DNA of 56,919 nt from Zavarzinia sp. (lineage in GTDB: Bacteria > Pseudomonadota > Alphaproteobacteria > Zavarziniales > Zavarziniaceae), in the NCBI GenBank assembly GCA_025869435.1, contig JAOZVS010000112.1:1-56919 (forward strand), read 5' to 3'. The translations under genes were made by a program, and so were the position numbers. This document shows positions 9,070-17,347 of this stretch, piece after piece (positions within the stretch are counted from its first letter, which is position 1; every line of letters begins with the position of its first letter). The notes under the pieces were generated by a model that worked only from the letters and a program-made list of their open reading frames with translations, was not told where the DNA came from and made no database searches.

Positions 9070-10677
9070 ATGTTCGCACGCCGCAAGGAAGCTGAAGCCA
9101 CCGCTTCGGCGGAACTCACCCAGGTGAAAGGTGAGCTCGCCGCCCTGAGACAAATGCTCGACTCCATGCCCGTCAACGTCATGATGTGCGAGCTGAAGGA
9201 TTTTTCCATCACCTATCTGAACAAGACATCGATCGAAACATTACGCAAACTCGAGCATCTGCTGCCGGCCAAGGCGGATCAATTGCTCGGCCAGTCGATC
9301 GATATTTTCCACAAGGCTCCCGCCCATCAGCGCCGCCTCCTGGCCGACCCCCGGAACCTGCCGCACCGCGCGCGCATCAAGCTCGGGCCCGAGATCCTGG
9401 ACCTTCAGGTTTCCGCCATCTACGACGCCACGGGCAAATACATCGGCCCGATGCTGACCTGGTCGATCATCACCGAATTCGTGCGCCAGGAGCGCGAAAC
9501 CAAGCGCCTGATGCGCATGCTCGACGACATGCCGATCAACGTCATGACCGCCGACAAGGATACGCTTGAGATCAATTACATCAACCGCACCTCGATCAAC
9601 ACCCTGCGGGCGGTCGAACATCTGCTGCCGATTAAGGCCGACAACGCGCTTGGCACCTGCATCGACATCTTCCACAAGAATCCCTCGCACCAGCGCCGGA
9701 TGCTGGCCGATCACCGCAACCTGCCGCATAGCGCCAAGATCAGGCTCGGGCCCGAGACGCTGGACCTGCGCGTTTCGGCGATCATGGATGACGATGGCAC
9801 CTACATCGGCCCGATGGTGACCTGGTCGATCATCACCAAGACCGTGCAGGTCATCGACAGTTTCGAGCAGAATGTGAAGACCGCCGTCGAATCCGTCGCA
9901 GGTTCGGCCGACGAGATGCGCGCCGCCGCCGATGTCATGTCCAACGTGGTGCAGGAAACGGTCGTCCAGGCCGGAACCATCGCCTCCAACGCCGACGAAG
10001 CCTCGGCCAATGTCCAGACCGTCGCCGCCGCGACCGAGGAACTGGCAGCCTCCGTCGCCGAGATCGGCCGTCAGGCGACCCAGTCGTCGACAGTCGCCCA
10101 GGCGGCGGTGGCCCAGGCCGAGAAGACCAATGTCACCGTGAAGGGCCTCGCCGAGGCGTCCGAGCGGATCGGCGCCGTGGTCAAGCTGATCAACGATATC
10201 GCCGGCCAGACCAATCTCCTCGCGCTCAACGCGACGATCGAGGCGGCCCGGGCGGGCGAGGCGGGCAAGGGCTTCGCCGTCGTCGCTTCCGAGGTGAAGA
10301 ACCTCGCCAACCAGACCGCCAAGGCGACCGAGGAGATCGCCGGCCAGATCACCTCGATCCAGGGCGCGACCCATGACGCGGTCGGCGCGATCACGGCGAT
10401 CACCCAGACCATCGGCCAGATCAATGAAATCGCCGGGGCCATCGCGGCGGCGGTCGAACAGCAGGGCAGCGCAGTGCAGGAAATCAGCCGCAACGTCCAG
10501 GAGGCCGCCGGTGGCACCCGCGAAGTCACCAACAATGTCGGCACGCTGAGCCAGGCGACCAGCGAATCCGGCCATGCCGTCGGCAAGGTCGCCAATGCCG
10601 CCAGCTCCCTCGCCGATCAGGCCGCGCTGATGCGCCGCGAAGTCGACAAGTTCCTCGAGGAGGTGAAGAAGCTGTAA
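9070..10677 (+). CDS. Soluble methyl-accepting chemotaxis protein with duplicated sensor module
   Basis: 535 residues, no membrane segment or signal peptide, so a cytoplasmic receptor. A short coiled-coil start is followed by two homologous PAS-like modules (about residues 30-136 and 151-255, offset 121 residues). Both share the pattern LDxMPxNVM, then HLLPxKAD, IDIFHKxPxHQRR, LGPExLDLxVSAI and YIGPMxTWSIIT. The C-terminal half is the signalling domain with the hairpin tip GQTNLLALNATIEAARAGE and GFAVVASEVKNLA. It transmits ligand or redox state to CheA/CheW. There is no CheR-docking pentapeptide at the C-terminus (it ends EEVKKL). Ribosome-binding site GAGAGG about 10 bp upstream. The ligand is unknown. 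Confidence 0.93.
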   Translation: MFARRKEAEATASAELTQVKGELAALRQMLDSMPVNVMMCELKDFSITYLNKTSIETLRKLEHLLPAKADQLLGQSIDIFHKAPAHQRRLLADPRNLPHRARIKLGPEILDLQVSAIYDATGKYIGPMLTWSIITEFVRQERETKRLMRMLDDMPINVMTADKDTLEINYINRTSINTLRAVEHLLPIKADNALGTCIDIFHKNPSHQRRMLADHRNLPHSAKIRLGPETLDLRVSAIMDDDGTYIGPMVTWSIITKTVQVIDSFEQNVKTAVESVAGSADEMRAAADVMSNVVQETVVQAGTIASNADEASANVQTVAAATEELAASVAEIGRQATQSSTVAQAAVAQAEKTNVTVKGLAEASERIGAVVKLINDIAGQTNLLALNATIEAARAGEAGKGFAVVASEVKNLANQTAKATEEIAGQITSIQGATHDAVGAITAITQTIGQINEIAGAIAAAVEQQGSAVQEISRNVQEAAGGTREVTNNVGTLSQATSESGHAVGKVANAASSLADQAALMRREVDKFLEEVKKL

Positions 10678-10704
10678 TTCACGGCTTCTCATCAGGGCAA
10701 ACAA

Positions 10705-10732
10705 AAACGGCCGGGCGATCGCCCGGCCGTTT
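10705..10732. terminator. Bidirectional intrinsic terminator
   Basis: A perfect 28-bp palindrome (arm AAACGGCCGGGCGA, centre between 10718 and 10719) with A- and T-rich edges lies between the convergent chemoreceptor and sdhB genes. It can terminate transcription from both sides. Confidence 0.8.
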
Positions 10733-10756
10733 CATGTTCGGACCCTGCCCCGTGGC

Positions 10757-11536
10757 TCAGCCGCGGCGCTCGACCATCATCTGCTTGATGCCGGCGATCG
10801 CCTTCGCCGGGTTCAGCCCCTTGGGGCAGGTATTGGCGCAGTTCATGATCGTGTGACAGCGATAGAGGCGGAACGGGTCCTCGAGATTGTCGAGACGCTC
10901 GCCCGTGCCTTCGTCGCGGGTGTCGACCAGCCAGCGATAGGCCTGCAGCAGGACGGCGGGGCCGAGGTAACGGTCGCCATTCCACCAGTAGCTGGGGCAG
11001 GAGGTCGAGCAGCAGGCGCAGAGGATGCACTCGTAGAGACCGTCGAGCTTCTCGCGCTCTTCCATCGACTGCAGGCGCTCGCGCGTCGGCGCCGGGGTCT
11101 GCGTCTGCATCCACGGCTTGATCGAGGCATATTGCGCGTAGAAGTGGGTCAGGTCCGGCACCAGATCCTTCACCACCGGCATATGCGGCAGCGGATAGAT
11201 CTTCACCTCGCCCTTCACGTCCTCGATCGCCTTGGTGCAGGCGAGCGTGTTGCCCCCGTCGATGTTCATCGCGCAGGAACCGCACACGCCTTCACGGCAG
11301 GAACGCCGGAAGGTGAGCGACGGATCGACCTCGTTCTTGATCTTGATCAGCGCGTCGAGAACCATCGGCCCGCACTGGTCCATATCCACTTCGAAGGTAT
11401 CGAGGCTGGGGTTCTGGCCCTTGTCCGGGTCGTAGCGATAGATCTTGAACGCCTTCACGCGCTTGGCGCCCGTCTTGGCCTTCACCGTCTTGCCGGTGCC
11501 GACTTTCGAATTCTTGGGCAGTGCAAATTCGACCAT
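10757..11536 (-). CDS. sdhB: Succinate dehydrogenase iron-sulfur subunit
   Basis: 259 residues. Carries the three Fe-S clusters that pass electrons from FAD to quinone. Visible: the [2Fe-2S] loop [15 protein letters not shown], then [12 protein letters not shown] and [17 protein letters not shown] for the [4Fe-4S] and [3Fe-4S] clusters. The start at 11536 ([12 protein letters not shown]) has an AAGG site upstream. A TTG at 11566 would add ten basic residues that are not family-like. Last gene of the sdhCDAB operon, 26 bp after sdhA, ending just before a bidirectional terminator. Confidence 0.97.
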   Translation of the reverse strand: MVEFALPKNSKVGTGKTVKAKTGAKRVKAFKIYRYDPDKGQNPSLDTFEVDMDQCGPMVLDALIKIKNEVDPSLTFRRSCREGVCGSCAMNIDGGNTLACTKAIEDVKGEVKIYPLPHMPVVKDLVPDLTHFYAQYASIKPWMQTQTPAPTRERLQSMEEREKLDGLYECILCACCSTSCPSYWWNGDRYLGPAVLLQAYRWLVDTRDEGTGERLDNLEDPFRLYRCHTIMNCANTCPKGLNPAKAIAGIKQMMVERRG

Positions 11537-11562
11537 TGGCCTTGCCTTTCTATCCCGCCGCC

Positions 11563-13350
11563 TCAATACACGCGCGGACGCGGCGTGATGTATTCGATCT
11601 CGTCGGTGAGCGTATAGGTGTGCACCGGGCGATAATCGATCGCCACGTTGCCCTTCTCGTCCGCCCAGGCGAGGGTGTGCTTCATCCAGGTCTCGTCATT
11701 CCGGTCCGGGAAATCCTCGCGGGCATGGGCGCCCCGGCTTTCCTGGCGGTTGGCCGCGCCATGCATGGTGACCATGGCCTGGCGCAGCAGATTGTCGAGC
11801 TCGAGGGTTTCCTGCAGATCGGTGTTGTAGATCATCGAGCGGTCGGTCGTGCCGATGTCGCCCCACATGTTCCACACTTCGCCGATCAGCTGCTTGCCTT
11901 CCTCCAGCACTTCGCCGGTACGGAAGACGGCGCAGTTGTTCTGCATCACGCGCTGCATCTGGCCGCGAACCTGCGCGGTCGAGGACGAGCCCTTGGCGTG
12001 GCGCAGGTAATCGAAGCGGTTCAGCGCGAAATCGGCCGAATCCTTGGCCAGATCCTTCTGCGCCGCGCCCGGCTTCACGATCTCGGCGGCGCGGATCGCG
12101 GCGGCGCGGCCGAACACCACGAGATCGATCAGCGAGTTGGAGCCGAGACGATTGGCGCCATGCACCGAGACGCAGGCCGCCTCGCCGATCGCCATCAGGC
12201 CCGGGATCACCGAATCCGGGTTGCCGTCCTTCAGGGTGACGACTTCGCCATGATAGTTGGTCTGAATGCCGCCCATGTTGTAGTGGACGGTCGGCAGCAC
12301 CGGGATCGGCTGCTTGGTGACATCCACGCCGGAGAACACCTTGGCGCTTTCCGAAATGCCCGGCAGACGCTCGTGCAGGATCTTCGGATCGAGATGCTCG
12401 AGGTGCAGGTAGATGTGATCCTTGTTGGGGCCGACGCCGCGGCCCTCGCGGATCTCGATGGTCATGGCGCGCGAGACGACGTCGCGCGACGCCAGATCCT
12501 TGGCCGAGGGGGCGTAGCGTTCCATGAACCGCTCGCCCTCCGAATTGCGCAGGATGCCGCCTTCGCCGCGGGCGCCTTCGGTGATCAGGCAGCCGGCGCC
12601 ATAGATGCCGGTCGGATGGAATTGCACGAATTCCATGTCCTGCAGCGGCAGGCCGGCGCGCAGCACCATGCCGCCGCCGTCGCCGGTGCAGGTATGGGCC
12701 GAGGTCGCCGAGAAATAGGCCCGGCCGTAGCCGCCCGTCGCCAGCACGACGATCTTCGCCCGGAAGCGATGGATCGAGCCGTCCTCGAGGCACCAGGCGA
12801 TGACGCCCCGGCATTCGCCGTCTTCCATGATCAGATCGAGCACGAAATACTCGATGAAGAACTGGGCGTCGAAGCGTAAGGACTGCTGGTACAGCGTGTG
12901 CAGGATGGCGTGGCCGGTCCGGTCGGCGGCGGCGCAGGTGCGCTGGGCCTGGCCCTTGCCGTAATGGGTGGTCATGCCGCCGAAGGCGCGCTGGTAGATC
13001 TTGCCTTCCGCCGTGCGCGAGAAGGGCACGCCGTAATGTTCGAGTTCGATCACCGCCTCGGGGGCGCTGCGACACATGTATTCGATGGCGTCCTGGTCGC
13101 CCAGCCAGTCCGACCCCTTGACGGTGTCGTACATGTGGAAGCGCCAGTCGTCCTCGCCCATGTTGCCGAGGGCGGCGGAGATGCCGCCCTGAGCCGCCAC
13201 GGTGTGGGAGCGGGTCGGGAAGACCTTGGTGATGCAGGCGGTCTTGAGACCGCGCTCGGCCATGCCGAAGGTGGCACGAAGGCCAGCACCGCCGGCGCCG
13301 ACGACCACGACATCATAGGTATGGTCGATGATGGAATAAGCCTGGGGCAT
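11563..13350 (-). CDS. sdhA: Succinate dehydrogenase flavoprotein subunit
   Basis: 595 residues. Catalytic subunit that oxidises succinate to fumarate and holds covalent FAD. Visible: dinucleotide-binding [16 protein letters not shown]-attachment region [11 protein letters not shown], active-site segment [21 protein letters not shown], and C-terminal [21 protein letters not shown]. The ATG at 13350 ([13 protein letters not shown]) is chosen. A GTG three codons upstream (13359), directly after the sdhD stop, is an equally possible start. Operon order is sdhC-sdhD-sdhA-sdhB. Confidence 0.97.
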   Translation of the reverse strand: MPQAYSIIDHTYDVVVVGAGGAGLRATFGMAERGLKTACITKVFPTRSHTVAAQGGISAALGNMGEDDWRFHMYDTVKGSDWLGDQDAIEYMCRSAPEAVIELEHYGVPFSRTAEGKIYQRAFGGMTTHYGKGQAQRTCAAADRTGHAILHTLYQQSLRFDAQFFIEYFVLDLIMEDGECRGVIAWCLEDGSIHRFRAKIVVLATGGYGRAYFSATSAHTCTGDGGGMVLRAGLPLQDMEFVQFHPTGIYGAGCLITEGARGEGGILRNSEGERFMERYAPSAKDLASRDVVSRAMTIEIREGRGVGPNKDHIYLHLEHLDPKILHERLPGISESAKVFSGVDVTKQPIPVLPTVHYNMGGIQTNYHGEVVTLKDGNPDSVIPGLMAIGEAACVSVHGANRLGSNSLIDLVVFGRAAAIRAAEIVKPGAAQKDLAKDSADFALNRFDYLRHAKGSSSTAQVRGQMQRVMQNNCAVFRTGEVLEEGKQLIGEVWNMWGDIGTTDRSMIYNTDLQETLELDNLLRQAMVTMHGAANRQESRGAHAREDFPDRNDETWMKHTLAWADEKGNVAIDYRPVHTYTLTDEIEYITPRPRVY

Positions 13351-13359
13351 GGACGTCAC

Positions 13360-13749
13360 TCAGATCGCGATTTTGAGGATCGAGAAGAGGGCCGCGGCCG
13401 CCAGGGCCACGGTCGCGAAATTGACCAGCAGCTGGACCACGATCTTGGTCGACTCGGTGTGGATATAGTCTTCGATCACGACCTGGGCGCCGAGCTTCAG
13501 GTGCCAGAAGCCGACCCCGACGAAGAGGCCGAGCAGCACGGCGACGAGCGGCTGCGCCACCCAGGCGGTGAAGACTTCGTAAGGGCTGCCGGCGAGCACG
13601 ACGAGGCTGGCGACGAACCAGATGGTCAGCGGCACCAGGGCGATCGCGGAGACGCGCTGCATCCACCAGTGATGGGTGCCATCCTTGGCCGAGCCGAGGC
13701 CGCGAACGGCACCGATCGGCGAGCGGAGCGAGGAACGGGGGGAAGCCAT
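13360..13749 (-). CDS. sdhD: Succinate dehydrogenase membrane anchor subunit
   Basis: 129 residues with three hydrophobic segments. Begins MASPRSSLRSPIGAVRGLGSAK and has the conserved HHWWMQRVSAIALVPL entry to the first helix, which lines the quinone site, and GFWHLKLGAQVVIEDYIH, which probably supplies a heme b ligand. Starts 13 bp after sdhC ends, and sdhA follows at once. Confidence 0.94.
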   Translation of the reverse strand: MASPRSSLRSPIGAVRGLGSAKDGTHHWWMQRVSAIALVPLTIWFVASLVVLAGSPYEVFTAWVAQPLVAVLLGLFVGVGFWHLKLGAQVVIEDYIHTESTKIVVQLLVNFATVALAAAALFSILKIAI

Positions 13750-13762
13750 GTTCTTTTCGTCC

Positions 13763-14146
13763 TCAGAGAATGAATGCGAGGAGCCAGATGACGACGGTCA
13801 GCGCCAGCGAACCGGCGACCACCGCGACCGAGGCCTTGTGCGAGACCACCTTGTCGAAGCCCCAGCCGGCATCCCAGAACAGGTGCCGCAGGCCGTTCAG
13901 CAGGTGGAAGCTCAGCGCCAGCGTGAAGCCGAACAGGATGAGGAGGCCGAGGAAGGAGCCGGCGAACCACTGGAAGCCGGCATAGGCCTCGGGGCCCGAG
14001 GCGGCGGCGACCAGCCACCAGGTCAGCATCAGGGTTCCGAAACCAAGACCGACGCCCGTGGCGCGGTGGGTGATCGACGCGATTGCGGTCAGCGGCAGGC
14101 GGTAGACCTGGAGATGCGGCGAGAGCGGACGCTCGACTTGAGCCAT
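13763..14146 (-). CDS. sdhC: Succinate dehydrogenase cytochrome b556 subunit
   Basis: 127 residues with three membrane helices. The start at 14146 (MAQVERPLSPHLQVYRLPL) follows a GAGGA ribosome-binding site. The open frame upstream to 14236 is not family-like. Signature motifs RPLSPHLQVYR, SITHRATG and SFHLLNGLRHLFWD (heme-ligand histidine) are all present. First gene of the sdh operon. Confidence 0.95.
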   Translation of the reverse strand: MAQVERPLSPHLQVYRLPLTAIASITHRATGVGLGFGTLMLTWWLVAAASGPEAYAGFQWFAGSFLGLLILFGFTLALSFHLLNGLRHLFWDAGWGFDKVVSHKASVAVVAGSLALTVVIWLLAFIL

Positions 14147-14246
14147 CGCTGGTCCTCTTTTTCTGAAGGTCGAACCCCCGCCCGACCTGGGAACTGCCCT
14201 TGCAAGGGCTGAATGCCGATGGAAACGGAGTCTCATCGGCGGCCTG

Positions 14247-14274
14247 ATACTAAAGGCGGATCACCGCCAGTCAA
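14247..14274 (-). promoter_or_regulatory. Candidate promoter of sdhCDAB with palindromic spacer
   Basis: On the minus strand TTGACT (14274-14269) and TAGTAT (14252-14247) are 16 bp apart. The spacer contains the inverted repeat GGCGG-TGAT-CCGCC (14255-14268). This gives a leader of roughly 95 nt before sdhC. A protein bound to the inverted repeat would block polymerase, so it may be the control point of the TCA-cycle operon. Confidence 0.5.
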
Positions 14275-14310
14275 CGAAACCTAAGTCAAAAGCCCGAAAA
14301 CCCATTTCCC

Positions 14311-14395
14311 CGTCATCCCGGCGAAGGCCGGGATCTTCCGAAGGCCGGGCTTCGGTGCCTTTTCGTCGCGAGGTCCCGGCCTTCGCCGGGACGAC
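14311..14395. repeat. Dispersed inverted-repeat element, copy A
   Basis: Two arms of about 23-25 bp, 14311-14335 and 14373-14395, can pair over a perfect 17-bp core (CCCGGCGAAGGCCGGGA). Related sequences occur at 23465-23544, 37873-37901, 46233-46316 and 46346-46370. This copy sits between sdhC and the end of the mesaconyl-CoA hydratase gene. It is too ordered to be chance and resembles REP/palindromic-unit elements. Confidence 0.8.
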
Positions 14396-14406
14396 GCATC
14401 CCTGTG

Positions 14407-15444
14407 TCAGTGGCGCGGGATCAGCACCCAGTAATCGAAGTCGAGCACGACATTCTCGCCCGACTCGGGGAAACCGGCACAGGGCAGGTTCTTGGTCGCC
14501 AGGGTGCGGATGCGCAGCGCACCGACATCCTTGCGGCCCTCGATCTCGGCCTTGTCCTTCACTTCGGACCAGGCGAAGAGCGTATCGCCCGCGAAGGTCG
14601 GCGCGACGTGGCGCCCGCCGTTGATGGCGGCGACGAAGATCGCGTTGCCGAGGCCGTTGAACGACAGCGCCCGGGCCAGCGAGATGACGTGGCCACCATA
14701 CATCAGGCGCCGGCCGAAACGGCCGTCCTTCTCGGTGAACTGGTTGAAATGGACCCGCGCGGTGTTCTGATAGAGGCGGGTCGCCATCATGTGCTCGGCT
14801 TCCTCGATCGTCATGCCGTCGACATGATCGATCTTCTCGCCCACCGCGTAATCCTCCCAGAGATGGGGGGAGCCGGACAGCGCGGTATCGAAGCTCGACA
14901 GATCGAGGCCGGCGGGCACGGTCAGGAATTCCGGGGTGACGACCGGCGCAAGCTCCGGCACCACGGCTTCCGGCGCCGGGCTGGCCTTGTCGCGCTTCCG
15001 CACCATCACCCAGCGGCAATAGTCGAGCACGAGGTCGCCCACGTCGTCCCGCCCGGTGGAGCGGACATAGACGGTGCCGGTTTCCCTGTTCGAATTTTCC
15101 TTGAGCCCGATCACGGTCGAGACCGTGGACAGGGTCGTGCCCGGCGCCACCAGCTTGTGGAAGCGCCCTTGCGCGTAACCGAGATTGGCGACGGCATTGA
15201 GCGAGACATCCGGCACGGTCTTGCCGAAGACGACATGGAAGGTCAGCAGGTCGTCGATCGGCGCGCCCTTCAGCCCCGCCGAACGGGCGAAGGCGGCGGA
15301 AGACTGGATGACGAAACGGCTGCCGGTCAGCGCGGTGTAAAGCGCGGCGTCACCATCGGTCACGGTGCGCGGCGTCGCGTGCACCAGTTCCTGGCCGACC
15401 GCGAAATCCTCGAAGAAATTGCCTTTGGCGGTCTTGGTGCTCAT
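14407..15444 (-). CDS. mch: Mesaconyl-CoA hydratase (double MaoC/hot-dog)
   Basis: 345 residues with two MaoC-like hot-dog halves. The N-terminal half starts NFFEDFAVGQELVHATPRTVTDGD and the second LWEDYAVGEKIDHVDGMTIEEAEH. In the ethylmalonyl-CoA pathway this family hydrates mesaconyl-CoA to beta-methylmalyl-CoA. The gene for a malyl/beta-methylmalyl-CoA lyase lies 4 bp upstream in the same operon, which fits this assignment closely. The start at 15444 (MSTKTAKGN) is the first family-like methionine. Substrate is inferred from family and context. Confidence 0.85.
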   Translation of the reverse strand: MSTKTAKGNFFEDFAVGQELVHATPRTVTDGDAALYTALTGSRFVIQSSAAFARSAGLKGAPIDDLLTFHVVFGKTVPDVSLNAVANLGYAQGRFHKLVAPGTTLSTVSTVIGLKENSNRETGTVYVRSTGRDDVGDLVLDYCRWVMVRKRDKASPAPEAVVPELAPVVTPEFLTVPAGLDLSSFDTALSGSPHLWEDYAVGEKIDHVDGMTIEEAEHMMATRLYQNTARVHFNQFTEKDGRFGRRLMYGGHVISLARALSFNGLGNAIFVAAINGGRHVAPTFAGDTLFAWSEVKDKAEIEGRKDVGALRIRTLATKNLPCAGFPESGENVVLDFDYWVLIPRH

Positions 15445-15448
15445 GTCG

Positions 15449-16318
15449 TTACCCCCGGGCCGCGATGGCGTCGGCCAGGGCGCAGATGCGCTTGGCATTC
15501 TCGACATGCAGGTTCTCGATCAGCTTGCCCTCGACCAGGACGACGCCCTTGCCCTCGGCCTCGGCCGCGGCGAAGGCGTCGATGATCTTGCGCGACCAGG
15601 CGATCTCGCTCTCGGACGGGGCGAAGACGACATTGGCGCCCTCGACCTGGCCGGGATGGATCAGGGTCTTGCCGTCGAAGCCGAGTTCCACGCCCTGCAG
15701 GCAGGAGGCGCGATAGCCGTCCTCGTCCTTGAGGTCGAGATAGACGCCGTCGAGGATCGAAAGACCGTAAGCCCGCGCCGCCAGCATGGTGATGCCGAGG
15801 GAGGTGAGCATGGGCAGGCGCATCGGCGTGTGGCGCGAATGCAGGTCCTTGGTCAGGTCCGAGGTGCCCATGACGAAACAGGTGAGGCGCTTCGAGCTGG
15901 CGGCGATCTCGGCCGCGCGCAGGATGCCCAGCGGGGTCTCCATCATCGCCCAGATGGTCGTGGTGGCCGGCGCGCCGACCTCGTTCAGCAGGGCCTCGGT
16001 CTTCAGGATGGTCGCCGGGTCCTCGACCTTGGGCAGCAGGATCGCATCGGGGCCGAGCGGGGCCAGCGCCTTGATGTCGTCGATGCCCCAGGGCGTTTCC
16101 AGCCCGTTGGTGCGGACGATCACTTCGCGGAAACCGTAACCGCCGGTCTTCAGCGCCTCGGCGATCTGGTCGCGGGCCAATTCCTTGGCATCGACGGCGA
16201 CCGCGTCCTCGAGATCGAGGATCAGCCCGTCCGCCGGCAGGCTGCGCGCCTTGTCGAGGGCACGGGCATTGGCGCCCGGCATGTAGAGGACAGAGCGGCG
16301 CGGCCGGACAGTGCTCAT
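15449..16318 (-). CDS. CoA-ester lyase/thioesterase of the CitE/Mcl family
   Basis: 289 residues with a CitE-like TIM-barrel. Visible: RRSVLYMPGANARALDKARSLPADGLILDLEDAV, IVRTNGLETPWG, AILLPKVEDPATI, AMMETPLGILRAAEIA, FVMGTSDLTKDL, GFDGKTLIHPGQVEGANVVFAPS. Family members cleave L-malyl-CoA/beta-methylmalyl-CoA (Mcl1) or hydrolyse malyl-CoA (Mcl2). Length and sequence look closer to the thioesterase-type Mcl2, but I cannot decide between them. Transcribed with mch, so part of an ethylmalonyl-CoA pathway for C2 assimilation. Confidence 0.85.
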   Translation of the reverse strand: MSTVRPRRSVLYMPGANARALDKARSLPADGLILDLEDAVAVDAKELARDQIAEALKTGGYGFREVIVRTNGLETPWGIDDIKALAPLGPDAILLPKVEDPATILKTEALLNEVGAPATTTIWAMMETPLGILRAAEIAASSKRLTCFVMGTSDLTKDLHSRHTPMRLPMLTSLGITMLAARAYGLSILDGVYLDLKDEDGYRASCLQGVELGFDGKTLIHPGQVEGANVVFAPSESEIAWSRKIIDAFAAAEAEGKGVVLVEGKLIENLHVENAKRICALADAIAARG

Positions 16319-16358
16319 GGTTTCCCCGTTCGATCGGAAAAAAGATTGCGAAAATCGG

Positions 16359-16374
16359 GCTGACTATAGTCAGC
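16359..16374. promoter_or_regulatory. 16-bp perfect palindrome over the -10 box of the CoA-lyase operon
   Basis: GCTGACTATAGTCAGC is a perfect palindrome and contains the minus-strand -10 box TATAGT (16368-16363). It sits 41 bp upstream of the lyase start. A dimeric repressor bound here would occlude RNA polymerase. Confidence 0.6.
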
Positions 16375-16390
16375 GGACGACGACAGGCAA
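16363..16390 (-). promoter_or_regulatory. Promoter of the CoA-lyase/mesaconyl-CoA hydratase operon
   Basis: Minus strand TTGCCT (16390-16385), 16-bp spacer, TATAGT (16368-16363). Start of transcription near 16355 gives a leader of about 37 nt with an ACGGGG ribosome-binding site before the ATG at 16318. Confidence 0.6.
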
Positions 16391-16423
16391 GGCTGCAACG
16401 CAGCAAAAATGCGGCGATGCGCC

Positions 16424-16451
16424 TTGCCTGCCGGTTTACCTTGCCTATCGT
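16424..16451 (+). promoter_or_regulatory. Promoter of pdxY, mirror of the CoA-lyase promoter
   Basis: Plus strand TTGCCT (16424-16429), 16-bp spacer, TATCGT (16446-16451). Its -35 box lies in one arm of an inverted repeat AGGCAAGGC (16385-16393)/GCCTTGCCT (16421-16429) whose other arm holds the -35 box of the divergent operon. A transcript from about 16458 would have a 25-nt leader. Confidence 0.5.
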
Positions 16452-16482
16452 GCCAAAAGCGCCGCCGAAAGATCGCTTCACC

Positions 16483-17316
16483 ATGCCCGTGCCGACCATC
16501 CTGTCCTTCCAGTCCCGAGTCGCGGCCGGCCATGTCGGCAGCTCCGCCGCCAGTCCCGTGCTGCAGATGCTGGGCTGCGAGGTGATCGAGGTGCCGACGG
16601 TGCTGCTCTCGGCCCATCCGGGCCACGGGCGGCCGGGGGGCGGGACCTTGCCGGCCTCGCTTCTCGCCGGGATCATCGACGGGCTGGAGCGGGTCGGCCG
16701 TCTCGACGGGGTCGATGGCGTGATCGTCGGCTATCTCGGCACGGTCGAAAATGGCGCCCTCGCCGCCGCGACCATCGAGCGGGTGCGGGTCCGGACCCCC
16801 GGCGTCCGCGTCTTGGTCGATCCGGTGATCGGCGACCGGGACGGCGGGCGCTATGTCGCCGATGGCATCCTGGAATGTTTCCGCGACCGCCTGATCCCCC
16901 TCGCCGATATCGTGAAGCCCAATCATTTCGAGCTGGAAGCCCTGACCGGCCAGCCCATCGCCAGTCTGGACGAGGCCGCCGCCGCGCTCGAAGCCCTGAA
17001 GGTGCCCTTTCCCCTCGTCACCTCGCTGGAATGGGGTGGTGACCTCGCCACCCTCGCCCTGATCGGGGGACGCCGCCTGATGGCGCTGACGAAACCGGTG
17101 GCGCGGCCGCCCCATGGCCTCGGCGATACGCTGGGCGCCGTCTTGATGGCGCATCTGGCCCGGGGTCTGGCGCCCGAGGCGGCGCTGGCGCGCGCCATCG
17201 GCGTGGTCGAGGCGCTGATCGGCGCGAGCCTTGCGCTCGGTCTCGACGAGCTGCCGCTGGTCGCCGCCGCCCCGCTTGTGACGCATGGCCCGCCGCGACC
17301 GCTGGTCCTCTGTTGA
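16483..17316 (+). CDS. pdxY: Pyridoxal kinase PdxY
   Basis: 277 residues, ribokinase-like fold. Phosphorylates pyridoxal to PLP in the vitamin B6 salvage route. The start at 16483 gives the family N-terminus PTILSFQSRVAAGHVGSSAA. Further motifs are GYLGTVENG, VDPVIGDRDGGRYV, DIVKPNHFELEALTG and the ATP/anion-hole region PPHGLGDTLGAVLMAHLARG. The usual catalytic signature G-T/L-G-D is present (GLGDTLGA). The frame is open to 16417 but that part lies in the promoter region. Followed after 31 bp by dapF. Confidence 0.9.
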   Translation: MPVPTILSFQSRVAAGHVGSSAASPVLQMLGCEVIEVPTVLLSAHPGHGRPGGGTLPASLLAGIIDGLERVGRLDGVDGVIVGYLGTVENGALAAATIERVRVRTPGVRVLVDPVIGDRDGGRYVADGILECFRDRLIPLADIVKPNHFELEALTGQPIASLDEAAAALEALKVPFPLVTSLEWGGDLATLALIGGRRLMALTKPVARPPHGLGDTLGAVLMAHLARGLAPEAALARAIGVVEALIGASLALGLDELPLVAAAPLVTHGPPRPLVLC

Positions 17317-17341
17317 GAAAGGCGCGGAAGCAGCCTATATA
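17313..17341 (+). promoter_or_regulatory. Sigma-70 promoter directly in front of dapF (leaderless)
   Basis: TTGAGA (17313-17318) and TATATA (17336-17341) are exactly 17 bp apart, and the -35 box overlaps the pdxY stop codon. The ATG of dapF begins only 7 bp after the -10 box, about where transcription should start, and no ribosome-binding site precedes it. Confidence 0.55.
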
Positions 17342-17347
17342 GCGGCC

